Assembly: GCA_902803675.1 (NCBI GenBank)
Contig: CADCQZ010000173.1
Location: 1-5,668 of the forward strand
Direction of reading: 5' to 3'
Origin: an uncultured Eubacteriales bacterium
GTDB taxonomy: Bacteria; Bacillota_A; Clostridia; Christensenellales; Aristaeellaceae
Length of the DNA stretch: 5,668 nt
Shown here: piece by piece, positions 1-5,668 of the stretch
How the letters are laid out: each line of letters begins with the position of its first letter
Numbering within the stretch: the first letter of the stretch is position 1
Program-made: the position numbers and the translations under genes
Notes under the pieces: model-generated
Told to the model about the DNA's origin: nothing
The model's database searches: none
Seen by the model: the letters and a program-made list of their open reading frames with translations, nothing else

Positions 1-21
1 AAGTATCAGGAGGTCTTTTCA

Positions 22-1449
22 ATGAAACGGGCTGTGAAGATCGGGCGCGTCCGATGGAAGAGCGCCGGGGAGAGCGATGCCTGGCGCATCGGCGTCGGCC
101 TGGAAAAGCTGGACCGGGACCTGTACGATCCGGAAAAGTGCTATGACGATCTGGCGGCGGTGGGCGCCAAATGGGTGCGGATCCAGTCCGGCTGGTGCCG
201 CACGGAAAAAGTGAAGGGCGTGTACGATTTCACCTGGCTGGACAGCATCGTGGATAACCTGATCGAGCGCGGCATGCGCCCCTGGATATGCCTGTGCTAC
301 GGCAACGGGCTCTACACCCCGGGAGCGGACAATTCCGCCGGCGCCGTGGGCTGCCCGCCCATCCGCACTGAGGAGGAGCGTTCCGCCTGGGATCGTTACG
401 TCGCGGCCTGCGTCGGCCGCTACCGGGGCCGGGTCGGGCATTACGAGATCTGGAACGAGCCGGACGGGAACTGGTGCTGGCGCCCGCAGGCCAATGCCCC
501 GGAGTACCGCGCCTTCGCCCTGAGGACGGCGAAGGTGATCCGTCGGACGGATCCGGAAGCGAAGATCTTCGCCGGCTCCTTCTGCACCGACCTTAAATAC
601 CTGTACCGGTTCCTGGACAGGGAGCTGGCGTCCCATATCGATGATGTGACCTATCACCGCTACACCTTCAATGTGGAAAAGGGCACGGATGAGTACGTGG
701 CCGCCATCGGCGCCTATGTCAGGTCCCTGGATCCCCGCCTGGGAGTCATCCAGGGCGAGACCGGGGCCCCCTCCCGCTGGTCCACCCAGGGAGCCATGAA
801 GCGCGCCGACTGGACGGAGCGCAAACAGGCCAAATATCTTCTGCGCAAGACCGTGTCCGACCTGATGACGGACGTGCTCTTCACCTCCTACTTCTCCACC
901 GTGGACATTTTCGAGAACATCCAGGACGACTACGTGAACATCACCGAGAAGTGGTACGGTTTCTTCGGCCTCCTGGGGGAGACTTTCGATAAGGACGGGA
1001 AGCCCCTGGGGCAGTATCGCCGCAAGGACTCCTTCACCGCCATGCGCACCCTGTGCGCCGTGTTCGGGTCCGATGTGAGGCCGCAGAGGCTGCCCGTGCT
1101 CTTCGAGGGCGCGGATTCCACCTTCATCGGCGGCCGGGAGATGACCCCGGCGGACCCGGACGCGCGCCTCAAATACGGCGGCTTCATCCGGAAGGGCGGC
1201 GCCTCGGCCTTCGTGTACTGGAAGGCGGCGGACGTGCTCACCGAGGAATACGAGTCCACGGTGTCCCTGCGCGTCTTCGCTCAGCCGGGCCCTGTGCGGA
1301 TCATCGACCTGTACACCGGCGAGGTCTTTGAGCCCGACGGGGATCTGGTCACCACCGACGGGGGAGAGACGCTGCTCAGCCACATGCCCATCCGGGACTA
1401 TCCCCTGATGGTGACCTTCGGGGATTTCGCCCCCGTCGAACACATCTGA
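22..1449 (+). CDS. Clan GH-A glycoside hydrolase, GH39-like, cytoplasmic
   Basis: A 475-residue protein that should hydrolyse a glycosidic bond by the retaining mechanism. Seen in the sequence: a TIM barrel spanning roughly residues 20-350, with the motif YEIWNEPDG whose Glu146 (after Asn145) fits the clan GH-A acid/base residue at the end of strand 4. Glu246 in VIQGETGAPS, 100 residues later, fits the strand-7 nucleophile, and His212 (VTYHRYT) lies between them. The segment from Lys335 (KDSFTAMRTLCAVF) resembles the last barrel helix of GH39-like enzymes. Residues of about 355-470 look like the accessory beta-sandwich, including IDLYTGEVFEPDG. There is no signal peptide, so it probably acts in the cytoplasm on an imported oligosaccharide or glycoside. 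The start is set by AGGAGG at 8-13, 8 bases before ATG. It is the first gene of a cluster whose next member begins 19 bases after its stop. The nucleophile region departs from the usual GH39 pattern, so beta-xylosidase activity should not be assumed. Fold and clan are fairly certain; substrate is unknown. Confidence 0.85.
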   Translation: MKRAVKIGRVRWKSAGESDAWRIGVGLEKLDRDLYDPEKCYDDLAAVGAKWVRIQSGWCRTEKVKGVYDFTWLDSIVDNLIERGMRPWICLCYGNGLYTPGADNSAGAVGCPPIRTEEERSAWDRYVAACVGRYRGRVGHYEIWNEPDGNWCWRPQANAPEYRAFALRTAKVIRRTDPEAKIFAGSFCTDLKYLYRFLDRELASHIDDVTYHRYTFNVEKGTDEYVAAIGAYVRSLDPRLGVIQGETGAPSRWSTQGAMKRADWTERKQAKYLLRKTVSDLMTDVLFTSYFSTVDIFENIQDDYVNITEKWYGFFGLLGETFDKDGKPLGQYRRKDSFTAMRTLCAVFGSDVRPQRLPVLFEGADSTFIGGREMTPADPDARLKYGGFIRKGGASAFVYWKAADVLTEEYESTVSLRVFAQPGPVRIIDLYTGEVFEPDGDLVTTDGGETLLSHMPIRDYPLMVTFGDFAPVEHI

Positions 1450-1468
1450 CCCAAGGGAGGAAAAGCCT

Positions 1469-2311
1469 ATGCGTCTGGGAGGTACGGTCGCGGGATCGTG
1501 GTCCACGCCCGAGGAATGGGAACAGCTCCTGATCCGGTCCCGTTTCAGGGCGGTCAACGCGCCCTTTGACTGCCGCACGCCCCGGCCCGTGATCGAAAAG
1601 GTCCGGGAGATCTGCGCCCGGCATGACGTGGTGATCGCGGAAGCCGGTGTGTGGCGCAATCTCTTCGATCCGGATAAAAAAGCGGCGGCGGAAGCGATGG
1701 CGTACGCTGTGGGCCAGCTCAAACTGGCGGATGAGACGGGCATCCCCTGCTGCGTCAACATATCCGGCACGGTGAGCCGGGCGGGATGGGACGCCGCGGA
1801 TCCGAATAATTTCACCGATGAGATGTACGAGCGGGTGGTGCTCTCCGTGAGGGAGATCCTGGATAAGGCCGAGCCGCGGAACGCGTACTATACTCTGGAA
1901 CCCATGCCCTGGATGGTGCCGGACGGGCCGGATGTCTATCTGGAACTGATCCGGGACGTGGACCGGCCGATGTTCGCCGTCCATCTGGACTTCGTCAACA
2001 TGATCAACTGCCCCCGGCGGTATCTGGCGCCGGAAAGATTCCTCGCCGAATGCGTGGACAAGCTGGGCCCCTATATCAAAAGCACCCATATCAAGGACAC
2101 CCGCATGGACCCCCGGAAACTCACCACGATCCTGACGGAATGCTCTCCCGGCGAGGGCGTCCTCGATTTTGAACGGGTCCTGACCGTCCTCCACGAGGGC
2201 CTGGACGCCGACGCGCCGGTGCTCCTGGAACACATGACCGCTTTTGAGGAATACGCGCGGGCCTATGACTGCCTGGCCGCCGCGGCCCAAAGGGCCGGCG
2301 TCCCCATCTGA
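1469..2311 (+). CDS. Sugar phosphate isomerase/epimerase family TIM-barrel protein
   Basis: A 280-residue protein of the xylose isomerase-like/AP endonuclease 2 superfamily (COG1082 type), the usual length for this family. Members use a divalent metal to isomerise or epimerise sugars or inositol intermediates; some act on 3-keto-glycosides or are dehydratases. Metal-site candidates are visible in the expected order: Glu144 (YTLEPMPW), His172 and Asp174 (HLDFVN), His207 (STHIKD) and Glu254 (LLEHM). There is no signal peptide or membrane segment, so it is cytoplasmic. The start is supported by GGGAGG at 1455-1460, 8 bases before ATG. It lies between the glycosidase and the reductase with short gaps on both sides, which suggests co-transcription and action on the sugar released by the first enzyme (inference). 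The family is well supported by the motif series. The exact reaction cannot be assigned because sequence in this superfamily predicts substrate poorly. Confidence 0.85.
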   Translation: MRLGGTVAGSWSTPEEWEQLLIRSRFRAVNAPFDCRTPRPVIEKVREICARHDVVIAEAGVWRNLFDPDKKAAAEAMAYAVGQLKLADETGIPCCVNISGTVSRAGWDAADPNNFTDEMYERVVLSVREILDKAEPRNAYYTLEPMPWMVPDGPDVYLELIRDVDRPMFAVHLDFVNMINCPRRYLAPERFLAECVDKLGPYIKSTHIKDTRMDPRKLTTILTECSPGEGVLDFERVLTVLHEGLDADAPVLLEHMTAFEEYARAYDCLAAAAQRAGVPI

Positions 2312-2334
2312 GCGAAATAGAAAGGACGTGTGGA

Positions 2335-3453
2335 ATGAGTATCGATCTTAAAACAATGCCCAAACTCGGCTTCGGCCTGATGCGCCTCCCGGAAAAGGAC
2401 GGCGCCATCGACATCCCCCAGGTGTGCCGCATGGCGGACCGATATCTGGAGGCCGGCATGAACTATTTCGACACGGCCTATGTGTATCACAAAGGCCTGT
2501 CCGAATGCGTGGTCAGGGAAGCGCTCACGGAGCGCCATCCCCGGGACAGCTTCATGGTGGCCACCAAGCTGCCCGGCTGGGTGCTCAAGACCAAAGAGGA
2601 CCGGGACCGGGTGTTCAATGAGCAGCTGGAGCGCTGCGGCCTGGAGTACTTCGACTTCTACCTGCTCCACTCCATGGAGGACGGGCGGGAGGTCTACGAG
2701 GAGCTGGACTGTTTTGACTGGGGCCTGAAGCTGAAGGAAGAGGGCCGGATCCGGCATTTCGGCTTCTCCTTCCACGGCAGCCCGGACTATCTCAAAAGGA
2801 TCCTGGATGCCCATCCCGAGGTGGAGTTCGTCCAGATCCAGCTGAACTACGCCGACTGGTTCAATCCCGTGGTGCGCTCCGGGGAGCTGTACGAGATCCT
2901 GCGGGAGCGGGACAAACCCATCGTGGTCATGGAGCCCGTGAAGGGCGGCACCCTGGCCGGCCTCACGCCGGAGCTGGAGGAGATGTACCGCGCGGCAAGG
3001 CCCCAGGCTTCTCCCGCTTCCTGGGCCCTGAGGTTCGTGGGTTCCCTGCCGGGCGTGATGACCATCCTGTCCGGCATGTCCTCCGAATCCCAGATGGAGG
3101 ACAACCTGACCACCTTCACCCGTTTCGAGCCCCTCAGCGAGGAGGAGAAGCAGTTGGTGGAGAAGGTGCGCCGCATCATGACGGACGTGCCCCTCATCGG
3201 CTGCACGTCCTGCCGGTACTGCACGCCGGGCTGCCCCATGAACATCGCCATCCCCGACGTGTTCCGGGCCCTCAACACCATGACCCTCTACGGCGACGGC
3301 TTCCGTCCCCGGGCCTTTTACGGCGGCCTGATCACCCAGGGATACGGCCGGGCGAAGGACTGCATCGCCTGCGGCCAGTGCGAGGGCGTGTGCCCCCAGC
3401 ACCTTCCCATCATCGACCTCATCCGCTCCGCCGCCGAAAAGCTGGACAAGTGA
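2335..3453 (+). CDS. Aldo/keto reductase with C-terminal 2x[4Fe-4S] ferredoxin domain
   Basis: A 372-residue two-domain oxidoreductase (COG1453 type). Residues 1 to about 270 form the aldo/keto reductase barrel, with the catalytic tetrad visible as Asp46 and Tyr51 (FDTAYVY), Lys78 (VATKLPGW) and His112 (FYLLHSM). Residues of about 285-360 carry two cluster motifs: Cys290/293/296/300 followed by Pro, and Cys343/346/349/353 followed by Pro. These are typical ligands for two [4Fe-4S] clusters. Known of the fold: NAD(P)H-dependent carbonyl reduction; the Fe-S domain suggests electron exchange with ferredoxin or another carrier and fits an anaerobe. The physiological substrate is generally unknown for this subfamily. 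It is cytoplasmic, with no signal peptide. The start is chosen from AAAGGA at 2321-2326, 8 bases before ATG, and the gene begins 23 bases after the isomerase stop. A strong terminator follows, so it is the last gene of the cluster. Its place suggests redox processing of a sugar or keto-sugar (inference). Confidence 0.92.
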   Translation: MSIDLKTMPKLGFGLMRLPEKDGAIDIPQVCRMADRYLEAGMNYFDTAYVYHKGLSECVVREALTERHPRDSFMVATKLPGWVLKTKEDRDRVFNEQLERCGLEYFDFYLLHSMEDGREVYEELDCFDWGLKLKEEGRIRHFGFSFHGSPDYLKRILDAHPEVEFVQIQLNYADWFNPVVRSGELYEILRERDKPIVVMEPVKGGTLAGLTPELEEMYRAARPQASPASWALRFVGSLPGVMTILSGMSSESQMEDNLTTFTRFEPLSEEEKQLVEKVRRIMTDVPLIGCTSCRYCTPGCPMNIAIPDVFRALNTMTLYGDGFRPRAFYGGLITQGYGRAKDCIACGQCEGVCPQHLPIIDLIRSAAEKLDK

Positions 3454-3473
3454 CGGGACCCATCCGGCCCCGT

Positions 3474-3509
3474 GCCCCGGGACAAAAATCCCGGGGCGTT
3501 TTGGGTTTT
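3474..3509 (+). terminator. Rho-independent terminator after the three-gene cluster
   Basis: A perfect 9-bp GC-rich stem, GCCCCGGGA (3474-3482) with TCCCGGGGC (3489-3497), closes a 6-base loop CAAAAA. It is followed by the T-rich tract GTTTTGGGTTTT (3498-3509). It begins 20 bases after the reductase stop codon and lies upstream of the next promoter, so it should separate the metabolic cluster from the protease gene. The T-run is interrupted by GGG, which may lower efficiency somewhat. Confidence 0.9.
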
Positions 3510-3513
3510 GCGG

Positions 3514-3530
3514 CAAATTTACATTATTTG
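3514..3530. repeat. Small AT-rich inverted repeat, possible operator
   Basis: CAAAT (3514-3518) and ATTTG (3526-3530) form a 5-bp dyad around a 7-base spacer, in a short AT-rich island within otherwise GC-rich DNA. It lies about 25 bases upstream of the -10 element of the protease gene, so it could be a regulator site or an upstream promoter element. The arms are short and could arise by chance, so this is a weak call. Confidence 0.2.
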
Positions 3531-3551
3531 TAGCGCCGCACCGCGGCCCTG

Positions 3552-3560
3552 TGTTACAAT
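3552..3560 (+). promoter_or_regulatory. Probable extended -10 promoter for the M4 protease gene
   Basis: TGTTACAAT contains a TG dinucleotide one base before TACAAT (3555-3560), a match of five in six to the sigma-A -10 consensus in extended form. No good -35 hexamer sits at 17 bases: TTGTAG (3528-3533) would need a 21-base spacer. Recognition through the extended -10 is therefore more likely. Transcription would start near 3567, giving a leader of roughly 60 bases. It lies downstream of the terminator, as expected for an independent unit. A second AT-rich match, TATACA at 3575-3580, is a weaker alternative. Confidence 0.55.
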
Positions 3561-3625
3561 AGATCATCAAGCCTTATACATTCCCGCCCGCGCGGCGAAA
3601 ACTGTTCCGATCGGGGGAAGATCCT

Positions 3626-5668
3626 ATGACGAAGAAACTGACCGCTTATCTCCTTTTATTGTCTCTCCTGTTTTCTTTCGCGCCCGCCGCTCCGGCGGAA
3701 GAGAGCGCCGCGCCGGTGCCGGCCGAGGGCAGGATCTATTATTCTCCGGATAAGGTGTACACCATCACGGGGGACGGTGAGCTCCTTCCCGGGGGCGGGG
3801 GAGAGCCCCTGCTCGACGCGCCCCTGGACAGCGCCTTTTCCCTGGACCAGGCGCAGCCCTCCGCCCTGACGGGCCTGGACGGTACCGACGTCACGAGCTT
3901 CGACGCTCACGGCGGCCTGGGAGGCCTGCCCGGGGAGGAGCCGGATGCCCGGCCTGGAGCGGTGAAACAGCTGACCTATGAGGACATCCAGGCCATGAAC
4001 CCCGATTTCAACGTGATCGCGGTGTTCTCCAATGACGGCTACCTGTCCATGCTGCTGGGCAAATACTACGATCAGCCCGTGCGTGACCAGGAGGACGGCA
4101 TCCGGTCCATCCAGGGCCTGGCTTCCCTGCTGGGGTTCTCCAAGGGCAGTGAGTTCTTCACGGTGTTCGCCTCGCGCAACAATACGGGCTACACCTTCTA
4201 CACTTATCAGCAGCGCTACGGCCGCTACACGCTGCGCTACGCTACATTAAGGATCATCGTGGACCCGGAGGGCTATACCGCCGGGTTGTCCTGTTCCTTC
4301 ACCCCCAACGCGGGCATGGCCACCCACGAGCCGAAGATCACCGGGGAGGAAGCCCTTGAGATCGTCAGGGAGCGTTACGCCGGTGTGGATCTCAAATATT
4401 ACCCGGAGCGCACCGCCCGGCAGGCCGCTTTCTTCTACAACCGGCTGTTCGACTGCTATGTGGTGTACACCAGCAATCCGGACGTGACGGTGTCCTTCGA
4501 CATGCCCTACCTGGAGCACTTCGTCACGGTGCTGGGGGAATACACCTACGGCATCCCCACCGATACCTTCGCGGCGGACCCGGACAACGTGATGGACAAC
4601 AGCGCCTACTTCAAGGGCCTCCAGACCCGGGACTATACCCGGACCATGACCCTGGAGGACGGCAGCACCCGCACGGTGACGGTGCCCGTCAGCTACAATC
4701 CCAACGACGGGCAGTACTACCTGATCGACCCGGAGCGCAAGATCGCCGTGGCCCGGTATGACGACTTCAACTATCACGACAAGGTCACTTTCGTGACCAG
4801 CCCCACCGTGGACGGCTGGGACCAGAACAACCTTCTGGCCTACGCCAATTACCGGATCATGTACGACTTCTACGCCGATCACGGCATCCGCTCCGTGGAC
4901 GGGTTCGAGACCCCCATCCTGATCACCGTGGGCTGGTGCGACGAAAACGGCGAAGCGGTGGACAACGCCTGCTTCTACGGTGTCAACAGGGGCTGGGCGT
5001 GCTTCGGCATCTCCTATGCCAATCATTACGGCGACGCTCTGGACGTGGTCGGGCACGAGTACACCCACGGCGTCGTGCGCCAGAGCATACAGGGCAGCCT
5101 GGGCATCAATGAGACCGGCGCCATCGGCGAGGCCTACAGCGACATCATGGGCAACCTGGCGGAGATGAGCCTGGGTTATACCGACGACCGCTCCTGGAAA
5201 GTCGCGGAGCGGACCGGGAGGTATATCCGGGATATGGGCCGCCCCAACGACCGGGAGCAGCCGGAGTTCGTGGGGGACAGGTACTACAAGTCCCCGGTGA
5301 ATGAACCCGTCACCGGCATCAATGACTGCGGCGGCGTCCACGACAACAGCTCCCTCCTGGGCCGGATCGCCTATCTGATGGACCAGACGGATATGAACTA
5401 TGAGGAGCAGATCTCCATGTGGCTGATGGCCATTGAGATGCTGACCCCGCTTTCTGACTATTCGGACCTGCACGGCGCGCTGCTGTTTTCCCTGAAGATG
5501 AACGGCCTGCTGGAAAAGTACGGCCCGGCCCTGAACCGGGCGTTTGAGGCGGCCGGCCTCAACGAGGACTGGGACCGGACCTACATGAGCGTGGAGAGGG
5601 AAGGCTGCGGGCGCGTCACGGTCCGGCTGAGCGGCACGGCGGCGCAGCTGCCGGTGGTTGTCGCCTTC
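3626..5668 (+). CDS. Secreted M4 (thermolysin-family) zinc metalloprotease, 3' end beyond window
   Basis: An incomplete gene: 681 codons are open to the right edge with no stop. The start is ATG after GGGGGAAG (3613-3620), 5 bases apart. Residues 1-24 are a signal peptide (Lys3-Lys4, a Leu-rich core, then APA at 22-24 as likely cleavage site), so the product is exported. Residues of about 25-125 are a Pro/Gly-rich linker of unknown role. About 128-225 resemble an FTP propeptide (TYQQRY at 193-198), and about 238-300 a PepSY segment, both known to inhibit and help fold M4 enzymes. The catalytic domain begins near 378: the zinc motif HEYTH is at 477-481, with Glu478 the catalytic base. The third zinc ligand is Glu502, with Asp506 (GEAYSD). 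Arg535 and His572 (CGGVHDNSS, with Asp567) match thermolysin Arg203 and His231. The usual M4 fold ends near residue 645, but translation continues at least 36 residues, so a C-terminal domain is likely. It should degrade extracellular protein or peptide. Family assignment is firm. Confidence 0.95.
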   Translation, partial: MTKKLTAYLLLLSLLFSFAPAAPAEESAAPVPAEGRIYYSPDKVYTITGDGELLPGGGGEPLLDAPLDSAFSLDQAQPSALTGLDGTDVTSFDAHGGLGGLPGEEPDARPGAVKQLTYEDIQAMNPDFNVIAVFSNDGYLSMLLGKYYDQPVRDQEDGIRSIQGLASLLGFSKGSEFFTVFASRNNTGYTFYTYQQRYGRYTLRYATLRIIVDPEGYTAGLSCSFTPNAGMATHEPKITGEEALEIVRERYAGVDLKYYPERTARQAAFFYNRLFDCYVVYTSNPDVTVSFDMPYLEHFVTVLGEYTYGIPTDTFAADPDNVMDNSAYFKGLQTRDYTRTMTLEDGSTRTVTVPVSYNPNDGQYYLIDPERKIAVARYDDFNYHDKVTFVTSPTVDGWDQNNLLAYANYRIMYDFYADHGIRSVDGFETPILITVGWCDENGEAVDNACFYGVNRGWACFGISYANHYGDALDVVGHEYTHGVVRQSIQGSLGINETGAIGEAYSDIMGNLAEMSLGYTDDRSWKVAERTGRYIRDMGRPNDREQPEFVGDRYYKSPVNEPVTGINDCGGVHDNSSLLGRIAYLMDQTDMNYEEQISMWLMAIEMLTPLSDYSDLHGALLFSLKMNGLLEKYGPALNRAFEAAGLNEDWDRTYMSVEREGCGRVTVRLSGTAAQLPVVVAF

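Noticed and set aside
19..1815. A 598-codon open frame on the minus strand opposite the glycosidase and isomerase genes
   Set aside because: It is antisense to two genes with clear motifs. Its translation is a Gly/Ala/His/Val/Pro-rich mix with no recognisable domain, which is the usual artefact opposite GC-rich codons.
1376..2290. A 304-codon minus-strand open frame opposite the isomerase
   Set aside because: Antisense to a well-supported gene; no motif, and the composition is that of a shadow frame.
2263..3570. A 435-codon open frame on the minus strand across the reductase gene
   Set aside because: It is antisense to an intact AKR/ferredoxin gene and runs through the terminator hairpin. 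Its composition is that of a shadow frame.
3454..3625. Possible riboswitch or small RNA gene in the intergenic region
   Set aside because: The only strong structure is the terminator belonging to the upstream gene. The leader before the protease is about 60 bases and too short for a known riboswitch.
3472..3753. A 93-codon + strand open frame crossing the intergenic region
   Set aside because: It starts at the terminator stem, covers the promoter and overlaps the protease start in another frame. No proper ribosome binding site or domain is seen.
4247..5473. A 408-codon open frame on the minus strand opposite the protease
   Set aside because: It lies opposite the conserved M4 catalytic domain. 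The translation is Val/Gly/His-rich and low in information, so not a credible gene.

Overview
The window reads as part of a GC-rich Firmicutes-type genome, probably an anaerobic Clostridia relative (Oscillospiraceae/Christensenellales-like, gut or rumen). This is inferred from strong GGAGG-type Shine-Dalgarno sites, tight co-directional gene packing, a ferredoxin-fused aldo/keto reductase of a type common in anaerobes, and a secreted M4 peptidase with a Gram-positive-style signal peptide. All four genes are on the + strand. I see no tRNA, rRNA, insertion sequence, CRISPR array, phage gene or origin.

Positions 22-3453 hold a compact three-gene cluster with gaps of 19 and 23 bases, each gene with its own ribosome binding site. 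It encodes a cytoplasmic clan GH-A glycoside hydrolase (GH39-like), a sugar phosphate isomerase/epimerase-type TIM barrel with an apparent metal site, and an aldo/keto reductase carrying two C-terminal [4Fe-4S] cluster motifs. The cluster ends at a strong intrinsic terminator (3474-3509). Together they look like an intracellular pathway that cleaves an imported glycoside and then isomerises and/or reduces or oxidises the released sugar. The substrate cannot be read from the sequence. The window opens 21 bases before the first gene, so the cluster may extend upstream, for example into a transporter.

Positions 3454-3625 are intergenic: the terminator, an AT-rich patch with a small inverted repeat, an extended -10 promoter (TGTTACAAT) and a leader of about 60 bases with a purine-rich ribosome binding site. 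From 3626 to the right edge runs a separate, incomplete gene for a secreted thermolysin-family (M4) zinc metalloprotease: signal peptide, FTP/PepSY propeptide, a catalytic domain with all zinc and catalytic His/Glu residues, and the start of a C-terminal extension. It is open for 681 codons and has no stop inside the window.

I do not see a clearly new biological system. The points most worth following are the redox-flavoured glycoside cluster and several departures of the M4 enzyme from the thermolysin pattern.
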